Below are positions 19,088 through 28,049 of a stretch of 64,000 nucleotides of DNA, piece by piece. Positions within the stretch are counted from its first letter, which is position 1; each line of letters begins with the position of its first letter. The position numbers were made by a program, and so were the translations under genes. Below the pieces are notes generated by a model, which worked only from the letters and a program-made list of their open reading frames with translations, was not told where the DNA came from and did not search any database. This DNA comes from Streptomyces sp. NBC_00390 (GTDB lineage: Bacteria; Actinomycetota; Actinomycetes; Streptomycetales; Streptomycetaceae): assembly GCF_036057275.1 (NCBI RefSeq), contig NZ_CP107945.1, positions 7,378,001 to 7,442,000 on the forward strand, given 5' to 3'.

Positions 19088-19891
19088 ATGACCGCGCCCA
19101 CCACTTCAGGTCCCGCACCGCACTCCGTCACGCTCGATCTCGGCGGCAGAACCGCACTCGTCACCGGCGCCGCGAGTGGCATCGGCCGCGCCTGCGCGCT
19201 GCGGCTCGCAGCCGCCGGGGCGAAGGTCAGGGCCGTCGACCGGGACGCCGACGGGCTCGCCTCCCTTGCCGAGGGGATCACCGGCCTGGCGGGCGCCCTG
19301 GAACCGCTGGTCCTGGACCTGACCGACCTCGAAGCCGCCGAGGCGGCCGCGGCCGGTACGGACATCCTGGTCAACAACGCGGGGCTGCAACTGGTCCGGC
19401 CCATCGAGGAGTTCCCGCCGGACGTCTTCCACACCGTGCTCACCGTGATGCTGGAAGCGCCGTTCCGGCTGATCCGGGGCGCGCTGCCGCACATGTACGC
19501 CCAGGGCTGGGGCCGCATCGTGAACCTCTCGTCCGTCCACGGGCTGCGCGCCTCCGCCTACAAGTCCGCCTATGTGGCGGCCAAACACGGGCTCGAAGGG
19601 CTCTCCAAGACCGCGGCGCTCGAAGGCGCACCGCACGGGGTGACCTCCGTGTGCGTCAGCCCGGGCTATGTACGCACCCCCCTCGTCGAGAAGCAGATCG
19701 CCGATCAGGCGGCCGCCCACTCGCTGCCCGAGGACCAGGTGCTCACCGATGTCCTGCTCAAGGATTCCGCGATCAAGCGGCTCGTCGAACCGGACGAGGT
19801 CGCCGAAGCGGTCCTCTACCTGTGCTCGCCACAGGCATCCTTCATCACCGGCACCTCGATCGCTCTCGACGGCGGCTGGACCGCACACTAG
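19088..19891 (+). CDS. SDR-family dehydrogenase, probable 3-hydroxybutyrate dehydrogenase
   Basis: A 267-residue classical short-chain dehydrogenase starting at the ATG at 19088. The cofactor site is TGAASGIG (about 23-30), the NNAG motif is at about 96-99, the catalytic serine is in NLSSVHG and the YxxxK pair is in YVAAKHG. The C-terminal part (SPGYVRTPLVEKQI, the helix before KRLVEPDEVAEAVLYLCS, and the final ALDGGWTAH) is characteristic of D-3-hydroxybutyrate dehydrogenase, which links hydroxybutyrate to acetoacetate with NAD. The exact substrate is inferred. Confidence 0.82.
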   Translation: MTAPTTSGPAPHSVTLDLGGRTALVTGAASGIGRACALRLAAAGAKVRAVDRDADGLASLAEGITGLAGALEPLVLDLTDLEAAEAAAAGTDILVNNAGLQLVRPIEEFPPDVFHTVLTVMLEAPFRLIRGALPHMYAQGWGRIVNLSSVHGLRASAYKSAYVAAKHGLEGLSKTAALEGAPHGVTSVCVSPGYVRTPLVEKQIADQAAAHSLPEDQVLTDVLLKDSAIKRLVEPDEVAEAVLYLCSPQASFITGTSIALDGGWTAH

Positions 19892-19970
19892 CGGCGCGTC
19901 CCGCGGATAGGCCGGCTTCGTTGTCCACAGGGCTGGTGCCACCACCCGTACGACAGGTAATCCTGTGTCC

Positions 19971-21902
19971 ATGTCCCACGATCAAGCCCCCTACCTGGAG
20001 CTCCTCGCACGCGGCGCCGCCGCTGAGGCGTACGACAGGCCCGTGCTGCTCGCCCGTGCGAGCGGCGCGGGCCCCGAGGCGCTTGCCGCGCTCGAGCACG
20101 CCAAACAGCTCGCGCTGCGGGTGCGCGCCGAGCTGGAGGGGCGACGGCGCCGCGAGGCGGAGCTCTCCGCGCTCTTCGAGACCGCGCACGACCTCGCGGG
20201 GCTGCGCGACCTCGACGCCGTGCTCCGGGCGATCGTGCAGCGCGCCCGCTCCCTGCTGGGCACCGAGGTCGCGTACCTCAGCCTGAACGACCCGGTGGCC
20301 GGCGACACCTATATGCGGGTCACCGAAGGCTCGGTGTCCGCGCGCTTCCAGCAGGTACGGCTCGGGATGGGGGAGGGGCTCGGTGGACTCGTCGCCCAGA
20401 CCGCCCGCCCGTACGTGACCGACAGCTACTTCGACGACGCACGCTTCGAGCACACCCGCTCCATCGACGCGGCCGTCAGCGACGAGGGGCTCGTCGCCAT
20501 CCTCGGCGTACCGCTGATGCTGGGCAGCCAGGTCATCGGCGTGCTGTTCGCCGCGGACCGTCGTGCCCGGGTCTTCGAACGCGAACAGGTCGCGCTCCTG
20601 GCCTCGTTCGCCGCGCATGCCGCCGTCGCCATCGACACCGCGAATCTGCTCGGCGAGACCCGTTCGGCACTTGCCGAACTGGAGCGTGCCAACGCGATCA
20701 TCCAGGATCACAGCGGCGTCCTCGAGCGGGCGTCGGAGGTCCACGACCGGCTCACCGAGCTCGTGCTGCGCGGCGGAGGCGTCCACGACGTCGCCGCCGC
20801 GCTGTCCGAAGTCCTCGACGGGACCGTCGAGTTCACCGAGAGCCCGCCGGAGGCCGGCAGTGCCGACGGCCACGCCGGCCGGCACGGCGAGGACTGGATA
20901 GCCGAGGTCTCGGCCGGCGGCGAGGTGTTCGGCGCGCTCGTGCTGCGCGGCCACCCCGACCTCGACCCCGTCGACCAGCGCACCCTGGAGCGCGCTGCCA
21001 TGGTCACCTCGCTGCTGCTGCTCGCCCGGCGCTCGGCGCACGACGCCGAACAGCGCGTGCGCGGCGAACTGCTCGACGACCTGCTGGACGCGCCCGACCG
21101 CGACCCCGTGCTCCTGCGGGAGCGGGCCGCCCGCCTGCGTGCCGACCTGGACGCGCCCCATGTGGTCCTCGCCGCCCGTCTCGACGGCCCTGGCACGGAC
21201 CCGGGAACCCGCGACGTCGCCTCCCGTGAGACAGCGCGAGGCGGCTCCGCCCGCGACTCGGCGGCCCGCGAGACGGCGGACCGGCAGCGGCTGTGGTCCG
21301 CCGCCTCGCATCTGGCCGCGACCCGCTCGGGCCTCGCCGCCTCCCGGGACGGCGGCACCGTCCTGCTGCTCCCGCTGGGCCCCGGCGACACCCCCGCCGA
21401 GCTCGCCCGCCAGGCCGCCCGGCAACTGGGCGGCACGCTGCGGGAGTCGGTCACCGTCGGGGCCTCGTCCCCGGTGGCCTCCCCGGCAGCCACCCCCGGC
21501 CCGATAGCGGGCGCCTACGAGCAGGCCCGCCGCTGTCTGGACGCGCTGCGGCTGCTCGGCCGCTCCGGCCAGGGCGCCGCGGCCCAGGACCTGGGCTTCC
21601 TCGGGCTGCTGCTCGCCGACCCGGGCGACATCGAGGGCTATGTGCACCGCACCATCGGCGCGGTCGCCGACTACGACCGGCGGCGTGGCACCGACCTGGT
21701 CGGCACGCTCGCCGCGTACTTCGCCAGCGGCATGAGCCCGGCCCGTACGAAGGACGATCTTCACGTCCATGTGAACACGGTGGCCCAGCGCCTGGACCGG
21801 ATCGGCCGCCTGCTGGGCGCGGACTGGCAGTCACCGGCCAGATCGCTCGAGATCCAGCTGGCGCTGCGGCTTCACGCGATGTCGGCCCTCGCCCCGGACT
21901 GA
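19971..21902 (+). CDS. PucR/CdaR-family regulator with GAF domain
   Basis: A 643-residue transcription factor. The ATG at 19971 is used; a GTG two codons upstream (19965) is an alternative. A GAF domain (about 65-225; VAYLSLNDP, GLVAILGVPLMLGSQVIGVLF) follows an N-terminal helical stretch. A coiled region leads to a GGDEF-like CdaR segment (about 375-500). The C-terminal PucR HTH contains LAAYFASGMSPARTKDDLHVHVNTVAQRLDRI (split here as TKDDLHVHVNTV and QRLDRIGRLLG). The family senses small molecules and activates catabolic genes. No obvious target flanks it; the MHS transporter on the other strand is a candidate. Confidence 0.85.
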   Translation: MSHDQAPYLELLARGAAAEAYDRPVLLARASGAGPEALAALEHAKQLALRVRAELEGRRRREAELSALFETAHDLAGLRDLDAVLRAIVQRARSLLGTEVAYLSLNDPVAGDTYMRVTEGSVSARFQQVRLGMGEGLGGLVAQTARPYVTDSYFDDARFEHTRSIDAAVSDEGLVAILGVPLMLGSQVIGVLFAADRRARVFEREQVALLASFAAHAAVAIDTANLLGETRSALAELERANAIIQDHSGVLERASEVHDRLTELVLRGGGVHDVAAALSEVLDGTVEFTESPPEAGSADGHAGRHGEDWIAEVSAGGEVFGALVLRGHPDLDPVDQRTLERAAMVTSLLLLARRSAHDAEQRVRGELLDDLLDAPDRDPVLLRERAARLRADLDAPHVVLAARLDGPGTDPGTRDVASRETARGGSARDSAARETADRQRLWSAASHLAATRSGLAASRDGGTVLLLPLGPGDTPAELARQAARQLGGTLRESVTVGASSPVASPAATPGPIAGAYEQARRCLDALRLLGRSGQGAAAQDLGFLGLLLADPGDIEGYVHRTIGAVADYDRRRGTDLVGTLAAYFASGMSPARTKDDLHVHVNTVAQRLDRIGRLLGADWQSPARSLEIQLALRLHAMSALAPD

Positions 21903-22138
21903 TCGTCCGCCGGGAGCACCGGGAGCACCGGGAGCACCGGGAACCGCCCGGGCCGCGCGGTTCCCGGGTGGACGGCGACGCATGCACAGCGGCGGCTCGC
22001 ACCCCGGGCGTGGAGCCCCCGTGGGGCCGGCGCCTGCCGGGCCGGCGCGATACCGCACGGCCTGCCGCTTTCCGGCGCGGGCAGACACAGCTCCGCTGCG
22101 GCGGCTCAACTCGTCGCCGATCCTTCGTCCCGACGCGA

Positions 22139-22170
22139 GAGACCGCGCGGACCCCTGTCCGCGCGGTCTC
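22139..22170. terminator. Strong bidirectional hairpin terminator
   Basis: A 14-bp perfect stem (GAGACCGCGCGGAC and its complement) with a CCCT tetraloop lies between the convergent regulator (ends 21902) and MHS transporter (ends 22210). There is no T run, as is common for Streptomyces terminators. The 21902-22138 interval also has three tandem GGGAGCACC units near 21913. Confidence 0.75.
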
Positions 22171-22209
22171 CGCACGCTTGCCTGCGCTTCCTTGGGCCCG
22201 ACACACCCG

Positions 22210-23601
22210 TCAGGCGGTGCTCGCATCCGCGGTGGCCTGGGCGGCGGGTGCTGCCTCCGCCCTCTCCGGAGTGTCGTCCACCGCACTCAGGTCGCGGTGA
22301 CGTGTCTCCTTGGCGCAGCCGATGGCCACCACCGTGAGCAGCGCGGCGGCGATCACGTACAGCGCGATCGGCGTCGAGGAGCCGTAGTCGTCGAGCAGAG
22401 CGGTCGCGATCAGCGGCGCGGGGGCACCTGCGGCGACGGAGGAGAACTGCGCGCCGATGGAGGCTCCGGAGTACCGCATCCGGGTCGCGAACATCTCGGA
22501 GAAGAACGCCGCCTGCGGCGCGTACATCGCGCCGTGCAGCACCAGGCCCACGGTGACGGCGAGCACCAGCGAACCGAAGGTCCCCCGGTCGATGAGCGCG
22601 AAGAACGGGAACATCCAGGCACCGACGCCGATCGCACCGATCAGATACACGGGGCGGCGTCCGATGCGGTCCGAGAGAGCGCCCCACAGCGGGATCACCG
22701 CGAAGTGCACGGCGGAGGCGATGAGGACGGCATTGAGCGCGGTCTGCTTGCTCATCTCCACGGCGGTGGTCGCGTAGACGAGGATGAACGCAGTGATCAC
22801 GTAGTAGCTGATGTTCTCCGCCATGCGCGCGCCCATGGCGATGAGGACATCGCGCCAGTGGTGCCGCAACACGGCGACCAGCGGCATCTTCTCCGTCGTA
22901 CCGGCAGCCGCCTTGCGCCCCTCGGCCTGGGCCAGTGCGGCCTTGAAGACGGGCGATTCATCGACAGAGAGACGAATCCACAGGCCGACGATCACCAGCA
23001 CGCCGGAGAGCAGGAACGGTATGCGCCAGCCCCACGAGATGAACGCGGCGTCCGAGAGCAGCGCGGTGAGCGCGGCGAGCACACCGGTGGCGAGCAGCTG
23101 CCCGGCGGGCGCGCCCGTCTGCGGCCACGAGGCCCAGAACCCGCGACGCTCGGCATCACCGTGCTCGGACACCAGCAGGACGGCTCCGCCCCACTCGCCG
23201 CCGAGCGCGAAGCCCTGCACCAGCCGCAGCACGGTCAGCAGGATCGGTGCGGCAGTGCCGATGGTGGCGTGCGTGGGCAGCAGGCCTATCGCGAAGGTGG
23301 CGCCGCCCATCAGCAGCAGGCTGAGGACCAGCAGCTTCTTCCGGCCGAGCCGGTCGCCGAAGTGTCCGAACACCAGCGCACCGAGAGGCCGGGCGGCGAA
23401 GCCGATGGCGTAGGTGAGGAAGGCGAGCAGGGTTCCGACGAGCGGATCGGAGCCGGGGAAGAACAGCTTGTTGAAGACCAGCGCGGCTGCCGAGCCGTAG
23501 AGGAAGAAGTCGTACCACTCGATGGTGGTGCCGATCAGGCTCGCGGCGACGATGCGCTTGAGTGAACTGGGGGTGGGTGGAGCGGTTGCCGAGGCAGCCA
23601 T
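22210..23601 (-). CDS. MHS-family MFS transporter (metabolite:H+ symporter)
   Basis: A 463-residue 12-helix transporter. The ATG at 23601 (MAASATAPPTPSSLKR) is chosen; GTGGTGACC immediately upstream offers GTG alternatives. The MHS family signature is clear: ASLIGTTIEWYDFFLYG in helix 1, FGHFGDRLGRKKLL in the helix 2-3 loop, and LVQGFALGGEWGGA in helix 4. Relatives import shikimate, alpha-ketoglutarate, proline/betaine or citrate; the substrate is unknown. The first 31 codons and 5' leader are duplicated as a remnant at 31691-31863. Confidence 0.87.
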   Translation of the reverse strand: MAASATAPPTPSSLKRIVAASLIGTTIEWYDFFLYGSAAALVFNKLFFPGSDPLVGTLLAFLTYAIGFAARPLGALVFGHFGDRLGRKKLLVLSLLLMGGATFAIGLLPTHATIGTAAPILLTVLRLVQGFALGGEWGGAVLLVSEHGDAERRGFWASWPQTGAPAGQLLATGVLAALTALLSDAAFISWGWRIPFLLSGVLVIVGLWIRLSVDESPVFKAALAQAEGRKAAAGTTEKMPLVAVLRHHWRDVLIAMGARMAENISYYVITAFILVYATTAVEMSKQTALNAVLIASAVHFAVIPLWGALSDRIGRRPVYLIGAIGVGAWMFPFFALIDRGTFGSLVLAVTVGLVLHGAMYAPQAAFFSEMFATRMRYSGASIGAQFSSVAAGAPAPLIATALLDDYGSSTPIALYVIAAALLTVVAIGCAKETRHRDLSAVDDTPERAEAAPAAQATADASTA

Positions 23602-23908
23602 GGTCACCACTTCCGAGCGGGGACGGGGACGTTTACGTGTCGCCACACCGTAGAAACGCGCAGGTCAGTGGCACATGTGCTGGGACACCATACTTCGGCC
23701 GCCCGCTGTGCGCGCGACCACCATGATGGGAGTGCGGGGCTGGGGCAGGGTCGAATTGGCGCAGGGAAGGGGCCTGCCGGAGTCGCGCGATACGCCACAG
23801 TTTGGTGACCCGCTGCTGATTCTCGTGCTGGTTCGGTGCTGACCTGAAACCCCACGTCAGCACCCCTGATCACCTCTCCCGTGCTGACTTGGTGCTGACT
23901 ACGCAGCG
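23602..23908. other. Intergenic leader of MHS transporter and island boundary
   Basis: About 300 bp without a gene. It holds the leader of the minus-strand transporter, whose first 85 bp recur at 31784-31863, and the GTGCTGAC repeats at 23835-23899. It marks the change from intact chromosome to the decayed island. Confidence 0.5.
23835..23899. repeat. GTGCTGAC repeat cluster
   Basis: GTGCTGAC occurs three times in direct orientation (23836, 23881, 23892) and once inverted (GTCAGCAC, 23856). The first and the inverted copy make a 9-bp stem, GGTGCTGAC/GTCAGCACC, with a 12-nt loop. The cluster lies just 5' of the truncated glutathione transferase. It may be a recombination or regulatory site. 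Confidence 0.5.
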
Positions 23909-24643
23909 TTGAGCTTTGACATTCCGTACGGATGGGGATATCGGCAAGGCGCTCGCCGACGGCTGCCGGGACAACCCGGGGGTGGACACTCCACGCTGCG
24001 CCGACTGTACGAGGCCAGTTCGCACCGGTACCCCGGAGCGGCCGCGGCGCCAGTGCTCAGCGACGACTGGACGGGACGGATCGTCAGCACGTACACCCCC
24101 GACATCCTTCGTGACCTGGCCCGACGTTTCGGCGGCGACGGCCCCTACTGCCCCGCGCCGTACCCGCATGGTGCCGAAGCGGAGGTCGCGGCCGTCGGAC
24201 GTCTGTGTGAGCAGGGCATCAACGAAGCCGCACAGTGCGCCGGGCAGGCCGGCACCGACCGTACGGCGCGTGACACCGCCCTCGGCTCCTTGCTCCGCGT
24301 ACTGGATTCACTTGAGCGGCGGCTCACCCGTCAGGACCACATCCTGGGCGACGAATTAACCGCTGCCGATGTGCAGTTGTGGGTGACCCTGGTACGGCTC
24401 GACACCGTGCACCGCTGGCACCTGGAGGCCGCCACAGTGCGCTGCATCGCCGACCATCCGTGCCTGTGGTCCTACGCGCGGCGACTGGCCGCCCACCCCG
24501 CCTTCGGCTCCCACATCGACCTCGACGGCATCGCCCGCAGGCACCACGCACACTGCCAGGGGCAGGAGGACGCCGGAGCGGCAGTGCAGATCCTGGACTG
24601 GGCGGCACACGCACCGGACAGGGTGACGACCCGGTTCGGCTGA
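23909..24643 (+). pseudogene. 5'-truncated glutathione S-transferase-like (glutathionyl-hydroquinone reductase type) gene
   Basis: An open frame of 244 residues from a TTG. From about residue 30 (LRRLYEASSHRYPG, PVLSDDWTGRIVS) it resembles the ECM4/YqjG glutathionyl-hydroquinone reductase family and carries the all-helical GST C-terminal domain (ILGDELTAADVQLWVTLVRLD). The N-terminal part with the catalytic CPW motif is missing; no CPW-like sequence is found in any forward frame over the 270 bp upstream. The first 29 residues have no family character. So the enzyme is probably inactive, a remnant truncated at the island edge. A functional short form is less likely but not excluded. Confidence 0.65.
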
Positions 24644-24748
24644 GCATGTCGGATTCGCTCGCCCGAACGCCCCATTGACGACCGGTGACGGAGTCATGTG
24701 GCACGTACGGGCCAAGGGCGATGCCCGTACCAGCTCCGGGTCCGTATC

Positions 24749-24905
24749 TCATTCTCGACGTTTCAGCGTACGTGCCACGCGTGGGAGTTCCTCGTGCGCC
24801 AGTCGGCCGGCCAGGGCGCCGCCGAATACGACGAGGCCGACGTCGACCAGCCAGGCTGGAGGACCAGGAGGGTTCCGATGGCGCCGTAGGTGACGGCGTT
24901 GGAGC
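24749..24905 (-). pseudogene. Fragment of YihY/BrkB-type membrane protein
   Basis: On the minus strand, AVTYGAIGTLLVL (from about 24900) continues in another frame as AWLVDVGLVVFGGALAGRLAHEE and ends at a TGA at 24749. Together these match the last membrane segment and tail of YihY (formerly ribonuclease BN) proteins, with one frameshift between them. Nothing upstream restores the rest of the gene. The identification rests on about 45 residues and is tentative. The rest of 24644-24997 holds no gene I can see. Confidence 0.4.
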
Positions 24906-24997
24906 GTCTTCAGCACGGGCGCCCCCTCCAGGTGAGCCGCTGTGGGCCGAGCCCGATGCACGGCGAGCAAGCCAGAAGTGGGGCCCGGCGACCGTGG

Positions 24998-25714
24998 TCA
25001 GGTGGTCAGGCCGGTGAGGGGTTCGGTTCCGTCGATGAAGGCGCGGGCCAGGTCGGACAGGCGGCGGTTGTGTGCGCGGGCGTAGCCGCGTAGTGCGGTG
25101 AAGGCTTGTTCCATGTCGATGCCCTGGCGTTCTGCGAGTTTGCCTTTGGCTTGTTCGATCAGTACGCGGCTGTTCAGCGCGGTCTGCAACTGTTCGTTGA
25201 GGACGTTGCTGCGGTGGGTGGAGCGTTGCTGCAGGAGGCTGATGGTGGCGACGTCGGCGAGGGCTTGCGCGACGGGTGTGCCGACCGGGTCGAAGGGGCC
25301 TGGGTCGGTGTGGAACAGGTTGAGGGCGCCGACGACCTCGTCCCGCAGGCGCATCGGCAGGGCTTGGACTGCGGCGAACCCGCTGTGGTGGGCCTGCGCG
25401 ACGAAGCGCGGCCAGCGGTCGGCCTCCGTACGAAGGTTGGGGACCGTTACGGGTGCGCCGGTGCGGAAGCATTCCAGGCACGGGCCTTCGTCGTTCTGGA
25501 GCTGGAAGAGCTCGAGCAGGCGTACTTGTTCGTCGGAGGCCGCCATGACGCGGAGTTCGCCGTCCCGGTCGGCGAGCAGCACTCCGGCCGCGCTGGCGCC
25601 GAGCATGCCGACGCACCGGTCGGTCAGCAGACGCAGGAAGTCGATCAGGTCGAAGTCGGCGACCAGATTGTCGGCAAGTTCGACGAAGGTCTTTGCGAGG
25701 AGCCGCTGATTCAT
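24998..25714 (-). CDS. GAF-ANTAR domain regulator
   Basis: A 238-residue protein starting at the ATG at 25714 (MNQRLLAKTFVELADNLV), with AGAAGG upstream. The GAF domain (about 15-160; AAGVLLADRDGELRVMAASDE, FAAVQALPMRLRDEVVGALNLF) precedes an ANTAR RNA-binding domain (about 175-230; VLIEQAKGKLAERQGIDMEQAF, then ALRGYARAHNRRLSDLA). ANTAR proteins bind paired hairpins in leader RNA and prevent termination. It lies 84 bp after a second GAF-ANTAR gene. Confidence 0.9.
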   Translation of the reverse strand: MNQRLLAKTFVELADNLVADFDLIDFLRLLTDRCVGMLGASAAGVLLADRDGELRVMAASDEQVRLLELFQLQNDEGPCLECFRTGAPVTVPNLRTEADRWPRFVAQAHHSGFAAVQALPMRLRDEVVGALNLFHTDPGPFDPVGTPVAQALADVATISLLQQRSTHRSNVLNEQLQTALNSRVLIEQAKGKLAERQGIDMEQAFTALRGYARAHNRRLSDLARAFIDGTEPLTGLTT

Positions 25715-25798
25715 TGTGGACACCTTCTGTTGAGACCAGTCCCGCCGGAATGGGGCGGGAAGTGCAGCGCAGTGCATCCGTCGGCCCATGCGGGGGTG

Positions 25799-26557
25799 TC
25801 AGGCATCGTCATCGCCTTGATCCGGATATGTGTCGGGGGAGAAGCTGAGCCGGCGGGCGACCACGTCGGCGGCCACCTCGGCGAGTCGGCGCCCTTGGGC
25901 ATAGGCATAGGCGCGGAGCCGGACGAAGGCTTCTTCGATGCCGACGCCGAGTTGGACGGTGAGGATGCCAGTGGCCTGGTCGATCTCGGCCCGGTACGCG
26001 CCCAGGTCATCGAAGCGCCCGTCCAGCAGCATTCCGCCGGCCGTCGCGCCTGTCTCGTCGATCTGCGTATCGAGCAGGATCAGAGTCGCGATATCGGCGA
26101 AGGTCAACGCGTCGGCCAGTTTCTCCGCGTCCAACTGGACCGGCACTCGGGAGTACAGGTCCAGAACTCCAGGACTGATCGCCCCCAATTGCAGGGGGAA
26201 GGCGAAGACCGCGCGCGCTCCGGCTTCCAGGGCCGCATCAGCGAACACGGGCCAGCCGTCGCGCAGTTCACCGGTTCGCAGGTCCGGCGTCAAGACGGCC
26301 GCGCCCTGCGTGAAGGCGTCCACGCACGGCCCGTCACCCAGGGTGAGTTGCAGCTCTTCCAACTGCTGGCTGATGTCGTCGGTGCTGCACAACGGATGGC
26401 TGGCCGCCGTCCGGGACATCGCGGACACCCCGGCCCCGCCGATCGACAGGGCTGCCACCGCGGCGGTGCACACATCCACCATGCCGACCCGGGAGCCCCG
26501 TCGGGCTGCCTGCTCGGCGACCAGCACCCGGATCCGGGCCGACCGGCTTTGAGGCAT
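25799..26557 (-). CDS. GAF-ANTAR domain regulator (second)
   Basis: A 252-residue protein starting at the ATG at 26557. That start is set by overlap with the upstream gene's stop (TGATG, one shared base), which indicates translational coupling. The GAF domain spans about 25-170 (TLGDGPCVDAFTQGAAVL, RAVFAFPLQLGAISPGVLDLY). The ANTAR domain follows (YRAEIDQATGILTVQLGVGIEEAF, RLRAYAYAQGRRLAEVA). It is the third gene of a STAS-GNAT-GAF/ANTAR transcript. Confidence 0.88.
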   Translation of the reverse strand: MPQSRSARIRVLVAEQAARRGSRVGMVDVCTAAVAALSIGGAGVSAMSRTAASHPLCSTDDISQQLEELQLTLGDGPCVDAFTQGAAVLTPDLRTGELRDGWPVFADAALEAGARAVFAFPLQLGAISPGVLDLYSRVPVQLDAEKLADALTFADIATLILLDTQIDETGATAGGMLLDGRFDDLGAYRAEIDQATGILTVQLGVGIEEAFVRLRAYAYAQGRRLAEVAADVVARRLSFSPDTYPDQGDDDA

Positions 26558-27219
26558 CACCCCGGCCACCGAGTCCAGTCATGGCGGGCAAGCTTGTTCA
26601 GTCTCATGGTCGTTCGCTCCCCGAAGGGAAGAACCAGCGCACTGAACATGGTGGGGCCGGGCGGCTTCCAGACCTCCCCGATGTCCTGCCATCCCCAGGA
26701 CCGGAAGGCAGCGAGGGACGGATGGTCGGCCTCATCGACCAGGGTGACACCGAGCGACGCATGGTGGTCGGTCAGCAGCCGCTGCTGCAGTCGGCGGGCG
26801 ATGTCATCGTCCTGCTCGTGCGGAGCGACCAAAATCTTGTTGACCGCGAAGGCATTGTCGGACCCGGTGAGTTGCTCGATGCCGGGCGGGAGTGCCCCGT
26901 CGAACCCGAGCCAGCAGAAGCTGTCGCTCCTCACGGGGAATCCGAAAGCACATCCCACCAAGGCAGTTGACTCCGCGATCGCCATGGCGAACCCCGGCCT
27001 GCGGATGTCGCCACTGAGGCGGTGCAGGAACTCTTCCCGGCTGCGGCTACGGTGTCCCTCACTCGGCGACGGGTCCGAGGACTCCAGGTAAAGATCCGCC
27101 AGATTCTCACACAGCTCCTCGGCCTGCCAGCGGTTCACTCGACGCAGCCGCACCGCGTCCATGGCAGACGAATCGGGACCATCAGGGTTCCGCGGCTGCC
27201 CCTGCCGGGACCAGGCCAT
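26557..27219 (-). CDS. GNAT-like acetyltransferase
   Basis: A 220-residue protein. The ATG at 27219 overlaps the STAS gene stop as TGATG and is therefore preferred over the ATG at 27162. The sequence has the GNAT pattern: LRRVNRWQAEELCENLADLYLES near the start, a strand with VGCAFGFPV, then AFAVNKILVAPHEQDDDIARRLQQRLL (the acetyl-CoA loop region, with Q/RxxGxG/A relaxed) and a C-terminal SLGVTLVDEADHPSLAAFRSWGW typical of GNAT beta-6/7. The substrate is unknown. Linkage to STAS and GAF-ANTAR genes points to a stress-signalling role. Confidence 0.75.
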   Translation of the reverse strand: MAWSRQGQPRNPDGPDSSAMDAVRLRRVNRWQAEELCENLADLYLESSDPSPSEGHRSRSREEFLHRLSGDIRRPGFAMAIAESTALVGCAFGFPVRSDSFCWLGFDGALPPGIEQLTGSDNAFAVNKILVAPHEQDDDIARRLQQRLLTDHHASLGVTLVDEADHPSLAAFRSWGWQDIGEVWKPPGPTMFSALVLPFGERTTMRLNKLARHDWTRWPG

Positions 27220-27644
27220 CACAGCACACCGCTCGAGAGGGCAGGCACGACGGGAGCAAGCCGACGCGGCGCGGCTGGGGCGGCCGGGACCGGTCCGCCC
27301 TGGAGAGGAGCGGGCAGGCGTCCGAACGGGAGGCCGAGGAGCAGGAAGCCGGAGCCGGTGAGTTCGACGAGCCGAGCCACCAGCGCTGGCGGGTGATGCA
27401 GTTGGAGGGACCCGCCGGCTGCGGTGGTCTGTTGTGACGCGTGCAGGAAGGCGTTGAGGCCGCTGCAGTCGCAGAAGGTGACAGTGATGAGGTCGATGTC
27501 GATGGTGCGGATGCCGTCGCGCAGGCACCCCTCCAGCGATTCGCGCACCAGTGGGGCCGTGTCGAGGTCGATCTCACCGGCCAGGGTGATCAGCGCTCGG
27601 CTCTCTCTGTCGTGCCGGTAGATGTTCAGCTGCGGAATGGGCAT
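27219..27644 (-). CDS. STAS domain anti-sigma-factor antagonist
   Basis: A 141-residue SpoIIAA/RsbV-like protein beginning MPIPQLNIYRHDRESRALITLAG. EIDLDTAPLVRESLEGCL and IDLITVTFCDCSGLNAFL are the STAS signatures; S61 in DCSGL is the expected phosphorylation site of a partner anti-sigma kinase. The domain ends at about 110 and is followed by a Pro/Ala tail. It is the first gene of the coupled operon, so the phospho-switch and the acetyltransferase and ANTAR proteins are made together. No sigma factor or RsbW kinase is in the window. Confidence 0.9.
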   Translation of the reverse strand: MPIPQLNIYRHDRESRALITLAGEIDLDTAPLVRESLEGCLRDGIRTIDIDLITVTFCDCSGLNAFLHASQQTTAAGGSLQLHHPPALVARLVELTGSGFLLLGLPFGRLPAPLQGGPVPAAPAAPRRLAPVVPALSSGVL

Positions 27645-28049
27645 GGCGCCTCGGTTCAGGAGACCAACCGGGCAACGGATCCGGCGGTGCCGGACTTCCG
27701 GCGCCCCGTGACGTGCTCCCGGCAGGGGACGTACTTTCGGCGGAGGCGGGCGAATGACCGATCCAGCAGCCTGTGTACCAGGACAGGGGACCCACCCAGT
27801 TCCCTCCAGGGGGATGCGCCGGGTGACCGGACGAAAGATCCGCTCCCCGCAGCCATCTGTGTTGAGCAACAACATGCCGCCGGGGTCTGGGACGTCCACA
27901 CAGCAGCATAGTCCTCGGTCCGGTCCCACGGACGGCCGAAAGCCCTCATTCTGAGGGACTGGACGCTGTCCAGGCGGCGGCAACGCGTGTACATATCCGT
28001 TTCGCCGCAGGGTACTTGGGGACGTACACCACCTGCGGTAGACGGTCGA
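27645..28049. other. Gene-free stretch upstream of the STAS operon
   Basis: About 400 bp with open frames but no recognisable protein. It should contain the promoter for the minus-strand STAS operon. I see no strong hairpin and no convincing promoter hexamers. Confidence 0.4.
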
